The notes beneath the pieces are model-generated. The model saw only the letters and a list, made by a program, of their open reading frames with translations. It made no database searches and was not told the origin of the DNA. The position numbers were made by a program, and so were the translations under genes. Below are positions 1 through 9,465 of a DNA stretch of 20,399 nucleotides, piece after piece (position 1 is the first letter of the stretch; every line of letters starts with the position of its first letter). The stretch comes from Haplosporangium gracile (lineage: Eukaryota > Mortierellomycota > Mortierellomycetes > Mortierellales > Mortierellaceae), in assembly GCA_015499985.1 (NCBI GenBank), contig JAAAUF010000615.1, positions 5,130 to 25,528 on the forward strand, given 5' to 3'.

Positions 1-1
1 C

Positions 2-367
2 CACCAGTTGGAGAACCCCAACGACAAGGTCTCGCCTCTCGGTGCCGTCATGGCGTTCTTGTACTCGTTCTACATCGTCCTCTACGCCGCCCTTGGTCCC
101 ATCCTCGGAAAGGTTATCGATTACTACTACAACAACAACAACAAGGACATCCACCCCGCCTTGCTCCGCGTCGGCGGTATCATGTACTCTGTTGTCTGCG
201 GCATCCTTCTCCTCGCCACCTTTATCCCCAAGGGCTCCTTTGCCCTTAACCCCGACCTGATCGACGATACCCAGATCGAGGACGAGGAGGAGGAGTACCG
301 CAGGCAGCAGGCCCTCCAGCACGAAGAGGTCAAGGAGATCAAGACCAACCAGGAGGTTAAGGCCTAA
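2..367 (+). CDS. C-terminal part of a polytopic membrane protein, probably an MFS-type transporter (5' end outside window)
   Basis: An open frame runs from the window edge (His-Gln-Leu-Glu-Asn) to TAA at 365-367, giving 121 residues. Two long hydrophobic segments are visible. The first is about residues 14-39 (AVMAFLYSFYIVLYAALG and on), and the second about 54-75 (LLRVGGIMYSVVCGILLLAT). They are joined by a short Tyr/Asn/Asp-rich loop. A charged cytosolic-looking tail follows (DEEEEYRRQQ, ending EVKA). Two helices plus an acidic tail fit the last two helices of a 12-helix MFS carrier, but no substrate or family signature is visible. The true start lies upstream; the first in-window ATG is internal. 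Codon use is C-rich at third positions, like the other genes here. Membrane protein: fairly sure. MFS: inference. Confidence 0.6.
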   Translation, partial: HQLENPNDKVSPLGAVMAFLYSFYIVLYAALGPILGKVIDYYYNNNNKDIHPALLRVGGIMYSVVCGILLLATFIPKGSFALNPDLIDDTQIEDEEEEYRRQQALQHEEVKEIKTNQEVKA

Positions 368-422
368 ACAACTTAGCTAGCATTCACACTACTTATATCT
401 ATACCATCTCATGTTTTTATTA

Positions 423-428
423 ATTAAA
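423..428 (+). terminator. Candidate poly(A) signal of the transporter gene (ATTAAA)
   Basis: ATTAAA lies 56 nt after the stop codon, in an AT-rich stretch. The hexamer is the commonest variant of the poly(A) signal. Fungal signals are loose, so this is only a candidate. Confidence 0.35.
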
Positions 429-752
429 TCTCTCTTGCGGCAAACGTAACTTCACTCATATGGGTTTGCGCTCTGCTATGCTATTGAAAAAAGATTAATC
501 CTGTGGGCAGGCAGGACCCACATGAATTATTTTTTTTGATCAGTTCACTAGAATATCTTCAGGAACAGGATACTAGTGTAGGACAAGGGATCAAAGAGGG
601 AGGTACACTTTCACCACAGGATAACAGGATAACACAGACGAGTCTCGATAGTCCTACGCAATTTAAACCTACTCAGGGAGAAGGCGCCTTCCTTTCCGGA
701 AAAAGCACAACAAGCACCACCAACAGTAACATGCAGGTGTGAGGCTGACTGA

Positions 753-758
753 TTTATT
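753..758 (-). terminator. Candidate poly(A) signal of ARMC8 (AATAAA on the minus strand)
   Basis: TTTATT on the plus strand reads AATAAA on the minus strand, about 74 nt beyond the ARMC8 stop codon. Position and sequence both fit a canonical signal. Confidence 0.45.
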
Positions 759-831
759 TTCTATATGTCGTTTGTCTGTAAGCACTGTGAAAAAAAAGAA
801 ACGACTGGCAAAGACTGTTGCAAAACGACAA

Positions 832-3800
832 CTATCTCCGGTCATGGCCGCCTGCACCGGGAGCTCCTGTGACAATATGCGTCGTATCCATGGCCGACCC
901 AGCACCACCGCCAAACGCATCCCCAGACGATGATGACGAAGAAAGAATGTTGTCCTGCTGTTGCTGCTGCTGCGGATCATGGTACCGAGAGGAGGAATGC
1001 CCATGCCGACCATTGCCAGATCCAGTCTGGTCCGGCGGCGCTCCGTTGTTACTGTTATTGGGTCCATATTTCTCCTGATCCATCAGGAAGTTCTGCAGCG
1101 CCGTCTTGACCCGATCGCGGACATCGAGATTATGATCCGCGTTCAAAGCCAGGAGCCGGTCTTCGACGCCCATACCCCTCAACAAAGTCACACACTCATG
1201 CACCGAATGCGGAACCTTGTCATCTGGCCATGTCAAATTGATGATGACCCAGATACTGGCCACCTGAATGACTGCGGATTCATGGTTCATCGACCTGAGC
1301 ACCGACCGAAGAATTCCTTGCCGCTTGAGAATGCTCTGCTTGTGATATTCGCTTCCCGTCGCAATGTTCACCAGAACATACAAAGCCTATAATCATCAAC
1401 ATCAAAGCCAGATTACAAAATATCAGTACACACGCTAGCTCCAAAGCAATAGATAGTGAAGTAATTTGATCCGCGAAGAATGACACTTACATGCACTAGT
1501 AGCCGTGGGTCGTCCCAGGACAACTTCTCCTCAATAATACTGAGCAACTGCCCGTTTCCAAGTCCCTTAAAAACCTGCTCAATATCATGTTCTCTCTTGT
1601 GGGCCAGATTTCGTACAAGGTTGAGGGCCTGTTCCTGAACGGCAGGCTCGCTGTCGTTCAACAGTAACACAAGATTGTTATATCCAAATTGACGCATCAC
1701 GTTCTCTTTGACCTCTGACTCTGCCTCAAACACCAAGTTCTTGATAGCCCAGACTGTATTGAGTCGGACGACGTTGTCGCCATAACTGATCATACGGACA
1801 AACTTGGATACGATTCCTCGTTCCATGATCGTCTTTTTCATAGGCGACACATCCAGAACAATGTTGCAAATGGTCGCTGTCGCCGACCGGAGGACACCCA
1901 GGTCTTCATCACTCAAGAGCTATTGATGACATAATAATCGCCAAAACGACAAATGATTAGCAAATGAGCATCGTCGTCGCAAAAGGCTACCAGCCTTGCT
2001 TCAGATAGTAGTGAATGGACTGAATGCTCACCTGAAACAGGGGATTCTCAATGCCTGCATCGACAAGACTCGTCCTGAGGTGCTTGACACTCCTGGACAA
2101 GCTCCTTGTGCATTGGCAAGCTGCTGCACGGACCCCGACCGAAGGATGCGACATGGCAGAGACGATGTGAGAAAGCACCTTGGCCTCAATCACTTGTTTC
2201 CTGCAGTCCTCCTTTAGCTGACTGATCGCTGCAAGAGCCAAGAGCGAATTCTATAAAAAAATTCAGTGGACCATGAATGAGTCCAATGCACCTTGTACGT
2301 TCTATATGCTCGCGCTTGTCAACAATGTCGACGGGGCTGTGTGATCCTGTTGTTACTGCTTTACCTCTTTAAGTTTGTCCTTTTGGCCAACAATGCCATA
2401 GACATTATCCTCCTCGTCCATCTGACTGATGATCGAGGCTAGCTTGGGGATAGCTTCCATGTCACAGACAGCCTTTTGCATATTTTCACTCTCCCATATG
2501 AGATGTGCTAAGAAAAGTAAAAACAAAAAGTCAACATTGGTTAGGCCCAGGCCTCAAGGAGAACAGCTGAGATCATGGTCCGTGTGTGAGCGAAACATCG
2601 TCGACTTACCCAGTACTTGCGGGGCGGTTTCCTGCACAGCGCCAGTCAATTGAAGCATCTTGACGAGTATTGGCAGAACAGTTAGCATAATGTCGCTGTT
2701 ATGTTCTGGGATAACGCCGGCTCTGTTCAAATAGGTCAAACTAGGGGGCGAAATGGGAAGCAATAGCCTTGTGAGTCAACAGAGTGTCGGCAGTTCGGAT
2801 TAACGGTGAAAGAGCGAACACGGTATTGTCTATTGATACGCACCAAGTTGCAGCGGCGAGTCGCATGGTCGGTGATTTGTCCCGAGCAAGTCTCAAGATA
2901 AAAGGTGCTGGCCGCTCGCCTTTCTCCACTATCAATTTGAAAATGCAAAAATAAAAAAGGATTAGTAGGCTTGCAGCATTATGGATCATTTCATAGTTTG
3001 ATCCTGTTGGTGTGTCGGCTCCTGACAGTCAGGGGGTGGACGAAATTGAAGAACAGAGTCATTGTTTCGCACATTCCGGGACACTTACGTCGCATCTGTG
3101 CTATAACTTGTGCCAGTTCTGGATTGTCCTTGACCAGTGCAGCCAATGCGCCAAGAGCAGCTTCTTGACTTTTCGAAATACCGCTGGCAAGGAGGCGCAT
3201 CAGCAATGGAATCGCACCACTATCGGCGATCTGCATCTGTTGTTCAAGAGTTTCGCAGCATCTGGCAAGGATCGATGCGACCAGCTCTGCAGTGTGAACC
3301 TGAACAATCTCTTGTCCCGGCCGATGCTTGCTGCTGAATGTGTCGAGAAGCTGAACTAATACATGCAGATGATTGCCCTATCGACATCATTGAGAAACAA
3401 TTGATACAGTTAGCAAGAGTGTTTGTCACGATCCTGTAAGTTTGCAAATCGCATATCAATTGACTAGCAAAGCTTGGCGAAGATAGATGCGTTCGGTACC
3501 TTGAAGAGCTGTTGTCGAGAGACTTTGGGTGAGGCATAGATGGCATTGAGGGTCCTGGCGGCAGCCTCGATCAGCTTTGGATCTCCGCTGAGGTTGAGGC
3601 AATTGAGAAGGGGTTCGACGACACCAGAGTTGGTGAGGGCAAGGATGTTGCTTTCGTTTCCTGCAAGATGAAAAGAAATCCAAGAGAAGCGCCGATCAAT
3701 AATAGAAAAAAAAACAGGGGGACAAAGAGGACAAAAGGGTGAGGTCAGCAGGGAGGGATTATTCTTTTCTTGTCTACTGAAGCATTGCACTGATGGGTGA

Positions 3801-4733
3801 CAGTGCCCAGTCCAATCACCCGCAGAGTATTTTAATCCCGTCCTATGTATGTAGTTTACCAAACGCAAAACTCCCAAGGACAATAACTGCCTGAATTTTG
3901 AGCTGGGAGTCCTTGTCGTCCTTGATCGATATAATGTCCTGTAGCCTATTCAAACAGGACGACAGAAAAATGTGAGGAGGGAGCAAGAAGAGAATAAAAA
4001 ACAGGAGGCTTTTGTTCCTTGCTCAGGGGGAGAATGAAAAGGGGAGGGACAGATGGAAGTACAAGCTAATAGCTCTCTGTCTCTCTCGCTCTGCTTCTCC
4101 AGCGGAGCACGAGCCAAGTTTGCAAGTCCCGCTGATCCCTTTTTTTGTTGAACTTCCATGGCGTGATTTCAGGTGTAACAAGTGGGTGGAATGGGAATGG
4201 CGCTCTGCATGACAAGCAGTCGCTCCAGCAAAGGAGAGAGAGAGAAAGAGTGAACTGTGTTTGTGTTTGTGTGTAAACGTGTGTTCCAAAGGGGTACACT
4301 CGTTCCCATCCCCCTTTCATTCCCTTGTTCTTTGAGTCTGATGTTTGTTTGTGTGGGATCTGGTTGTTTTGTAGGGAACCAATAGAAATACTCGCACTCC
4401 TTGTAGTAGAGAACATATGCGCAGGAATGTACAAGTTGCGTTCGCGTCTAAGGTTGACACAGACAAGACATGACTATGGCATGTCGTTGTTGTTCCTGTA
4501 AGCGTTACATGCCCCTATTCCCGTGAGTGTGTACGTACTTATTCCTGTATGTCAAAAATAAAAAGAGTGAAAGATTACCTGGAGACGATGCCGAGTTGGA
4601 TGTAGAGGTCCTTTTTGGTCTTGTTGCCGATGATGTTGTTTTTGATGAAGCGAAGGGACTTTATGCGGTCGAGGGGGACGGTCTGGTCTGTGGCCAGCTG
4701 GGAGACTGCGACTTCGTGCGGTGTGAGGGTCAT
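832..4733 (-). CDS. ARMC8: ARMC8 / Gid5 (Vid28) homologue, armadillo-repeat subunit of the GID/CTLH E3 ubiquitin ligase
   Basis: Ten exons, in transcript order: 4733-4579, 3945-3860, 3660-3500, 3377-3089, 2928-2844, 2740-2610, 2507-2365, 2250-2032, 1919-1491, 1386-832. All nine introns are GT-AG, and the coding sum is 2253 nt (750 residues plus stop). Signatures matching animal ARMC8 include an N-terminal FIKNNIIGN, ATCLTYLNRAGVIP (exon 5/6 join), TRSLSRSVKHLRTS (exon 8), and ASIWVIINL with KTALQNFL near the end (exon 10). Alpha-helical ARM repeats fill about residues 20-667. The last 83 residues are a low-complexity tail with Q6 and S6 runs and a Gly-rich end, absent from human ARMC8 as I recall it (about 673 residues). 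In the known complex this subunit carries the Gid4 substrate receptor, and the ligase degrades gluconeogenic enzymes in yeast. The start is in a CACCATG context, and the leader has no upstream ATG for 342 nt. The gene is divergent from the protease and convergent with the transporter. Family identity is strong; the exon 5 donor was chosen because it restores TCLTYLNRAG. Confidence 0.93.
3946..4578 (-). other. Intron 1 of ARMC8, 633 nt
   Basis: The donor is GTAATC after VS(R) and the acceptor is TTTGAATAG before CTACAGGAC. It is the longest intron in the window; the other eight ARMC8 introns are 102-199 nt. Reading frames inside it (for example 4066-4434 on the minus strand) look like chance. 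The ARMC8 homology is continuous across the junction, so no exon is missing here. I found no snoRNA boxes or repeat. Confidence 0.8.
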
Positions 4734-5075
4734 GGTGCCGAGAGATGTGATTTATTGGTGAGAGACGAGTCTGTTGTTGGAATGCGGAGAAGGGGAGTCG
4801 AGAGATTGTTAGAGTGAGAAAAGTGAGCGCGGAGCAGTGTGCGAGTGAATGAGGGAATGGTTGAGGGCGGGGAGTAAGGTGGTTATGAGGTTATAGAAAT
4901 GAGAACGAGAGAGAGAATGATGAGAGCAGAAAAGATATGTTCCTTTTGGTGGCAAGAAGCAAGAAGAGGTCAAGAGAGAGAGAGCGAGAGAGGAGTGAGA
5001 GAGGGAGAGAGAGAGGGAAAGAGTGAGAGAGATAAGGAGGAAGAAGAGAGGAAAAAGGGAGCACAGAAAGAAACA
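4734..5075 (-). promoter_or_regulatory. ATG-free, pyrimidine-rich leader and proximal promoter of ARMC8
   Basis: On the ARMC8 strand there is no ATG for 342 nt upstream of the chosen start. Most of it is CT-rich; on the plus strand the core (about 4971-5059) is an almost pure GA tract. CT-rich blocks just upstream of the start are typical of fungal promoters. No TATA box is obvious, so this may be a TATA-less housekeeping promoter. The transcription start cannot be placed from sequence alone. Confidence 0.5.
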
Positions 5076-5882
5076 CATTTAAAGGGGCAGGCAAAGGCAG
5101 CACAAGGGGTGCAGACTGGGACAAGTTCTGTGACTTGAAAAGAAGGATAAGTGATCTGATTCATTTTTCTTGTTCTTGCTGCTGGTTGAAGCTATCACTT
5201 CATAATAAGAAAAGAGCGAGGGGACGCCATGGCGACGCATAAAGGGACCTGAAAGGGGCGGAACAGAACAGCGCTCGTTTACCATGATCATCGACATATC
5301 CCCCTTTTCTCCTTTTCTCTCTCTTTACTGGCACCAGGATCAGAGACAGAGCTCTGAGAAAGATTCATTTTTTTGGCGCAGGGCAAACAAGGTGTCGCAG
5401 CGGGAAAGACAGACAGGGAGGAAGACACCAGAAGAAGGAACGCCGTCCACGATCCACACCGTACTTTTCACACTCATTGCGACAGTCCACCGATTGCTAC
5501 ATTGTACAAAATTACTCCGGACTTGTCAAGATCTAGGCTGTACACGACCATGGCCAAAGACTCATTGGATGTCAGGCACCCCCTTGCTCTGCCTTTTTAG
5601 GTGCTTTCTCTATTTTTTTTCTTTTTATCAGATCAGTTCTGACCAATCCATTCGATGCAATGCTTCTTTGTGTTTTTGCTTCCTTTGCTGCTATGTATAG
5701 TACATCATGCACATAACTGCTGACGATGGCAGACCCTTTTTTCGAGCCTTAACCTTTAATGACCAAAATTTCCAATTGGTCCACTATCCAGTACACACAC
5801 GCAAGCACCCACACACTGATCCCGACCCTCGTGATCAGCAGCCAATAATGAGTGGAAACAAAATACGAGAAAAAAAATCAAA

Positions 5883-5945
5883 ACGCGTTGATCACAATCA
5901 CTTAACGCGTAATTGCTGAAAGAGTTTAAAAATATATGGACGCGT
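5883..5945. promoter_or_regulatory. Cluster of three MCB-like ACGCGT sites
   Basis: ACGCGT occurs at 5883-5888, 5905-5910 and 5940-5945, with a near match (ACGCGC) at about 5972-5977. ACGCGT is the MluI cell-cycle box bound by the fungal MBF complex (Mbp1/Swi6), which drives G1/S genes. Only three other copies were seen in the whole window (10851, 12763, 16349). The cluster is about 1.15 kb from the ARMC8 start and 1.3 kb from the protease start, so its target is unclear. Confidence 0.35.
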
Positions 5946-6488
5946 CTGAACATAGGGAAGCCCTACAGAAAACGCGCATTGCTCGATTGCAACAGAAAGT
6001 GGATATGAACCATATTCATCTTCACAACCCACAGCCATCCGTCTATTAAACTACATCTTTTCCCCCTGTTCTCTTTTCTCTAATCTCACACATACTCCTT
6101 CCACACATCGTCACTTTTAAAGCAAACGTAATACGTAAGAGCGGTAAATACATATTCAGCTGAATTTCCGCACAGAAGTAATACTGCTTGAGTGAAGAAC
6201 TCTAGCCTTGGTCCATATGAATGTTTTCTCACACAATAGAAATTAGATACCGTCTTTCGCGGAGGTGCTCAAAATGCTTTCCTGCCACCTCAACATTACC
6301 ATTTCCCTTGTCTTTTATTATTTTCTTCTTGAACAACACTGTGGTGCTATTCCCTCTCACTCTCTCTATATTTTTGGTTAGGAGAGAATGGGAAACAAGG
6401 CCGAAAAAAAAAGGCAGTTTTTTTTTTTGGTCAAAAAGGAGACAGGATAAAAATTTGAACTCAGGTAATCATAAGTGACTCCTGGGAT

Positions 6489-6528
6489 GTCACAAAACAA
6501 AGGGCACACGACCATTTCTTTTTTTGTG
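6489..6528. promoter_or_regulatory. Possible Ndt80/XprG-type binding-site pair upstream of the protease
   Basis: GTCACAAAA at 6489-6497 is a perfect match to the yeast middle sporulation element GNCRCAAAW. On the opposite strand, 6522-6528 (TTTTGTG) carries the CACAAAA core of a second site whose outer G is missing. The pair sits about 0.75 kb upstream of the protease start. A perfect match is expected a couple of times by chance in 20 kb, so this alone is weak. Confidence 0.2.
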
Positions 6529-7171
6529 TTACCTGGCCATATGCACGGATGGACCAAAATGAAACACAGGCAAGAAAAAGCAATTAGAAGAAGCAGTAAT
6601 TTATTCGTTTCACTGACCACCTAATTGCCACTTCCGATTCTTGACATGTAAACGGCGTATTATGGTCCTTTGGAGTGCGGATGAAAGAAGGTAAGAACCT
6701 TTCTGGCTTTCTTTCTCTTCTTGACCACACGAAGTGGAAAATGTCCTCGACAAAAAAAAAGAGGGTTCTTTTTGTTCTTCTCTTCCCTTTTCTTACTTTC
6801 CATTTCTTCTTTTTGACTTCTACATTCACCCCTAATTAATCCTAATCCAATCTTGTATTTTCCTTGTACACACACGCATCATCAAGCAGGGAACTGCAGC
6901 AACACTTTAATATCTACCTCCATGCTTTTTTTTCTTTCTCTTCAGTCCCCTTTTTTTCCCTCTTCAACACACCCGAATTTTCTCGCTTCTCCTTTTACTT
7001 TTTCCTTCATCCCTACCAATTATCCTTTGCCTTTAAAGTCGACTCTCCACCCTTCCTGCGCAAAAAAAAAAAAATAATCCCCGTTCTCAAGGTTGTCTCT
7101 TGTCGACACACTTCAACAATAATAACAGCAAGGGAACAAGAAGCGAGTTGCAAATATACTTATTTCTTCTT

Positions 7172-7181
7172 ACTATATATA
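7172..7181 (+). promoter_or_regulatory. TATA-like box upstream of the protease start
   Basis: The sequence ACTATATATA lies about 70 nt upstream of the ATG at 7250, and no ATG lies between them. That spacing suits a TATA-driven promoter. It also falls inside an open frame that is continuous with the protease, so the match could instead be coding sequence for Thr-Ile-Tyr-Thr. Confidence 0.4.
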
Positions 7182-7249
7182 CACCAGCTCTCCGTTCCGT
7201 CTCGGAAGCCGCCAGAGAGAGAGAGAACCAACGAGAGAAGAAAGAGGAC

Positions 7250-9465
7250 ATGAATGCCGCGCGCTATATAGAAGACCTTGACACCCTCTACCGGATACCC
7301 CTCATCACCGACGGACCATGGGTAAAGTACACGCCAACGCTAGCATTAACACCAACACCAATGACGCCTTTTCATTTCATTTCATTTCATTTCATTTCTC
7401 TTTCCTTTCTCTCTCTCTTTTACACACATACACTTTACAATATTTAACACGTTTTCTTCCTTGGCATCTTGACGCTACTTCGCCTTCAACAAAAATGAAC
7501 TTGGATCCTTTGAGAATGAAGAGTCAAGAGTAAAAAAAAGAGACTAACAATATTTTGTTAATTCTTTGCCTTTCATCTCCTCCTCCATTTATCCTCTCCC
7601 CTCTCTCCTTCCATTCATTATGGCCCTACCTCCCTCCCTTCCCTTCTTCTTTCTCCCCTTTAACCTTTATATTCTTCACCGTCCCTTCCATTCTAATTTC
7701 TTTCCTTCAAAACAAAACACAATCCCTCCAAACAAAAAAAAAAAACAAGTTAGTTTTTCGCGCCCGTCCAGATTGGGACACCAGCCCAGACATTTAACCT
7801 CATGCTCGACACCGGATCGAGTCTTTCATGGATACAAACAACAGACTGTCAAACAACCCCACAGCTGTGTAACCAAGCCCCTAAATTCAATACCACCCTC
7901 TCATCCACCATCACCCATGAGCCTGAAATAGTTGCCGTCTGGTACACAGAGGGCGTCATCCGCACCCAACTCGCCTCAGATGTTATCACCCTCGGCACAG
8001 CACCTCCTCCCTTTGAACAATTACTTGATAATGCTGCTGGTTCTGTTTCTGGCATCAACAATAACTCTAGTGCTGCCTTGAATTCGACTAGTGCAACTAC
8101 TACTTCAACCACTACGAATGGACGCGCCTCATCTACACCGACAACTACAGCAACCATAGTAATCGATTCCAGCAATCAAAGGTCTACCTCCACAGCTATA
8201 GCAGCAGCCATTGCTACTACTACAGGAACAAATCAATCACAGCAGGAAACGGAGGAGGCGAAAGCGGAAGTAGCAGTAAAGTTACAACAGAATGAATTGG
8301 GATCTTTTTATTTCTCAGGGCGCTTTCGAGGACAGCGCACCATTGGGCTGACGACCGACATTTCTGGAGACTCATTCCTGCTCGCCAAGGAGATCAATGT
8401 GCCCGGGTTCCTTGGAGCCAGTCAAGGACGATTCGAATCCGACAGTGGTGCGTTTCTTTCTCTTTTGTAGGCGCCTGAACGAAAAGAAAGAAGAATGAAA
8501 GCCATAACAATTTAACACATTATCATCCTTGTTTTTTTCGGTCATTTAAGAATACTCGACGCACATATTCTCAGAGATTGTCAAAGAGCTCCCAATCCCC
8601 GTTTTCTCACTAGCATTCACCGAAAGCTGGGGCACACTAACACTCGGCGGACCCGACCCCATCTTCCACTCAAAACCCATCACATGGATCAACACCCTCA
8701 AAGGCGAGGCCGGCTGGGTAACACACCTCTCCTCCTACGTCGACATTTACGCCAAAGAAGCCGACCCGAAAATCACACCAGACTCTAAAACCGATTACGT
8801 CCGGACAGACCTGGACCGAGTCTGGTTCGACAGCGGGACGACTTATATCTGGGGGGACGAACGGGCTGTCAAACCACTGAACGAATGGATGGGCGCCGAC
8901 CCCGTGACGGGTCAAGTCAACTGTACGACAATCCCATCCTTAGGGTCTATTGTCTTTTCGATTGGTGGGAATGAGGAGAACCCGTTGTTGAGGTTGGAAT
9001 TGAGTCCAGCAGAGTATATTATTGGCAAGTCGACGTCGCATCGATGTTTTACGGCGCTGAATGTCGCGGTGTCGAGTAAGAACCATTGGATCTTTGGGTT
9101 GCATATTCTGAAGGCTTTCTATACCGTCTATCACTACGAGTATGGAATCATCGGCATTGGTAAGCTTGTAACACCCATTGCCATGCCTGTATTATTATTG
9201 CGTTTATTTCAAACCTCGCCACACACCAACTAACATGTTTGTGTGGTTATTGCTCTTACTAGCACCTTATAACATTACGGCAACGAACCCGGCGGGGAAA
9301 GCAGTAGTCCCCGGGCTCCATAAGATCCTCGAGCAAGAAGTCAAAGAGTCTCTTCAGAGAATGCCATCCAGCGGTCAAAAGTCATCATCCTCACCTCCTC
9401 TATCTATGGTCACCACCTTTCTTCTTTCTGCCTTCCTCATGGTTACCATCTATTGTACATTCTAA
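7250..9465 (+). CDS. Pepsin-family (A1) aspartic protease, yapsin-like, with Ser/Thr/Asn-rich insert and GPI-type C-terminus
   Basis: Four exons: 7250-7321, 7754-8447, 8551-9159, 9263-9465. All introns are GT-AG, and the sum is 1578 nt (525 residues). The mature-type start FFAPVQIGTPAQTF leads into the first catalytic motif LMLDTGSS (Asp43). A flap-like WYTEG follows at about 87-91, then FSLAF and TLGGPDP. The second catalytic motif is VWFDSGTTYIW (Asp349). Residues about 112-205 form a low-complexity Ser/Thr/Asn/Ala insert with several N-X-S/T sites. The C-terminus has a small-residue stretch (PSSGQKSSSS) and then a hydrophobic end (TFLLSAFLMVTIYCTF), which fits a GPI-anchor signal. Enzymes of this type cleave proteins at the cell surface or wall. 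The oddity is the N-terminus: only 24 residues precede the protease core, with no signal peptide or propeptide. The true start may therefore lie in upstream exons, joined to the in-frame open sequence before 7250. The core assignment is very secure; the 5' end is not. Confidence 0.88.
7322..7753 (+). other. Intron 1 of the aspartic protease, 432 nt
   Basis: The donor is TGG|GTAAAG and the acceptor AAGTTAG|TTTTTC; joining them gives PW-FFAPVQIGTP in frame. The intron is pyrimidine-rich over about 7560-7720 and ends with a poly-A run just before the acceptor. Short open frames inside it are low-complexity and probably not exons, but an extra short exon cannot be excluded. Confidence 0.7.
7371..7398 (+). 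repeat. (TTCAT)n pentanucleotide microsatellite in protease intron 1
   Basis: Five tandem TTCAT units plus a partial unit, about 50 nt into the intron. This is an ordinary simple repeat, likely to vary in length between strains. Confidence 0.9.

Larger units (their letters stand above)
368..831. other. Convergent intergenic region between the transporter tail and ARMC8
   Basis: This 464 bp gap separates two genes whose 3' ends face each other. It holds the likely 3' UTRs of both genes, including an ATTAAA on the plus strand and an AATAAA on the minus strand. The short open frames inside it, such as 503-742, have no recognisable protein character. I see no RNA gene or repeat. Confidence 0.6.
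5076..7249. other. Divergent intergenic region between ARMC8 and the aspartic protease
   Basis: This stretch has no open frame with recognisable protein character. The longest, 5284-5700 plus strand, is Cys/Phe/Ser-rich and unlike any family I know. It contains the ACGCGT cluster at 5883-5945, the Ndt80-type site at 6489-6497, A and T tracts near 6400 and 6750, and a CT-rich plus-strand block at about 6900-7050 leading into the protease promoter. An unannotated transcript in 5200-6500 is possible but not shown. Confidence 0.5.

Noticed and set aside
4066..4434. 122-codon minus-strand frame in ARMC8 intron 1, as a possible extra exon
   Set aside because: The ARMC8 homology runs without a gap across the exon 1-2 junction, and the frame is low-complexity.
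5284..5700. 138-codon plus-strand frame in the divergent region
   Set aside because: Cys/Phe/Ser-rich composition typical of translated CT-rich noncoding DNA, with no domain or homology that I recognise.
7849..8175. 108-codon minus-strand frame opposite the protease
   Set aside because: It is a shadow of the Ser/Thr-rich insert in the real plus-strand exon.
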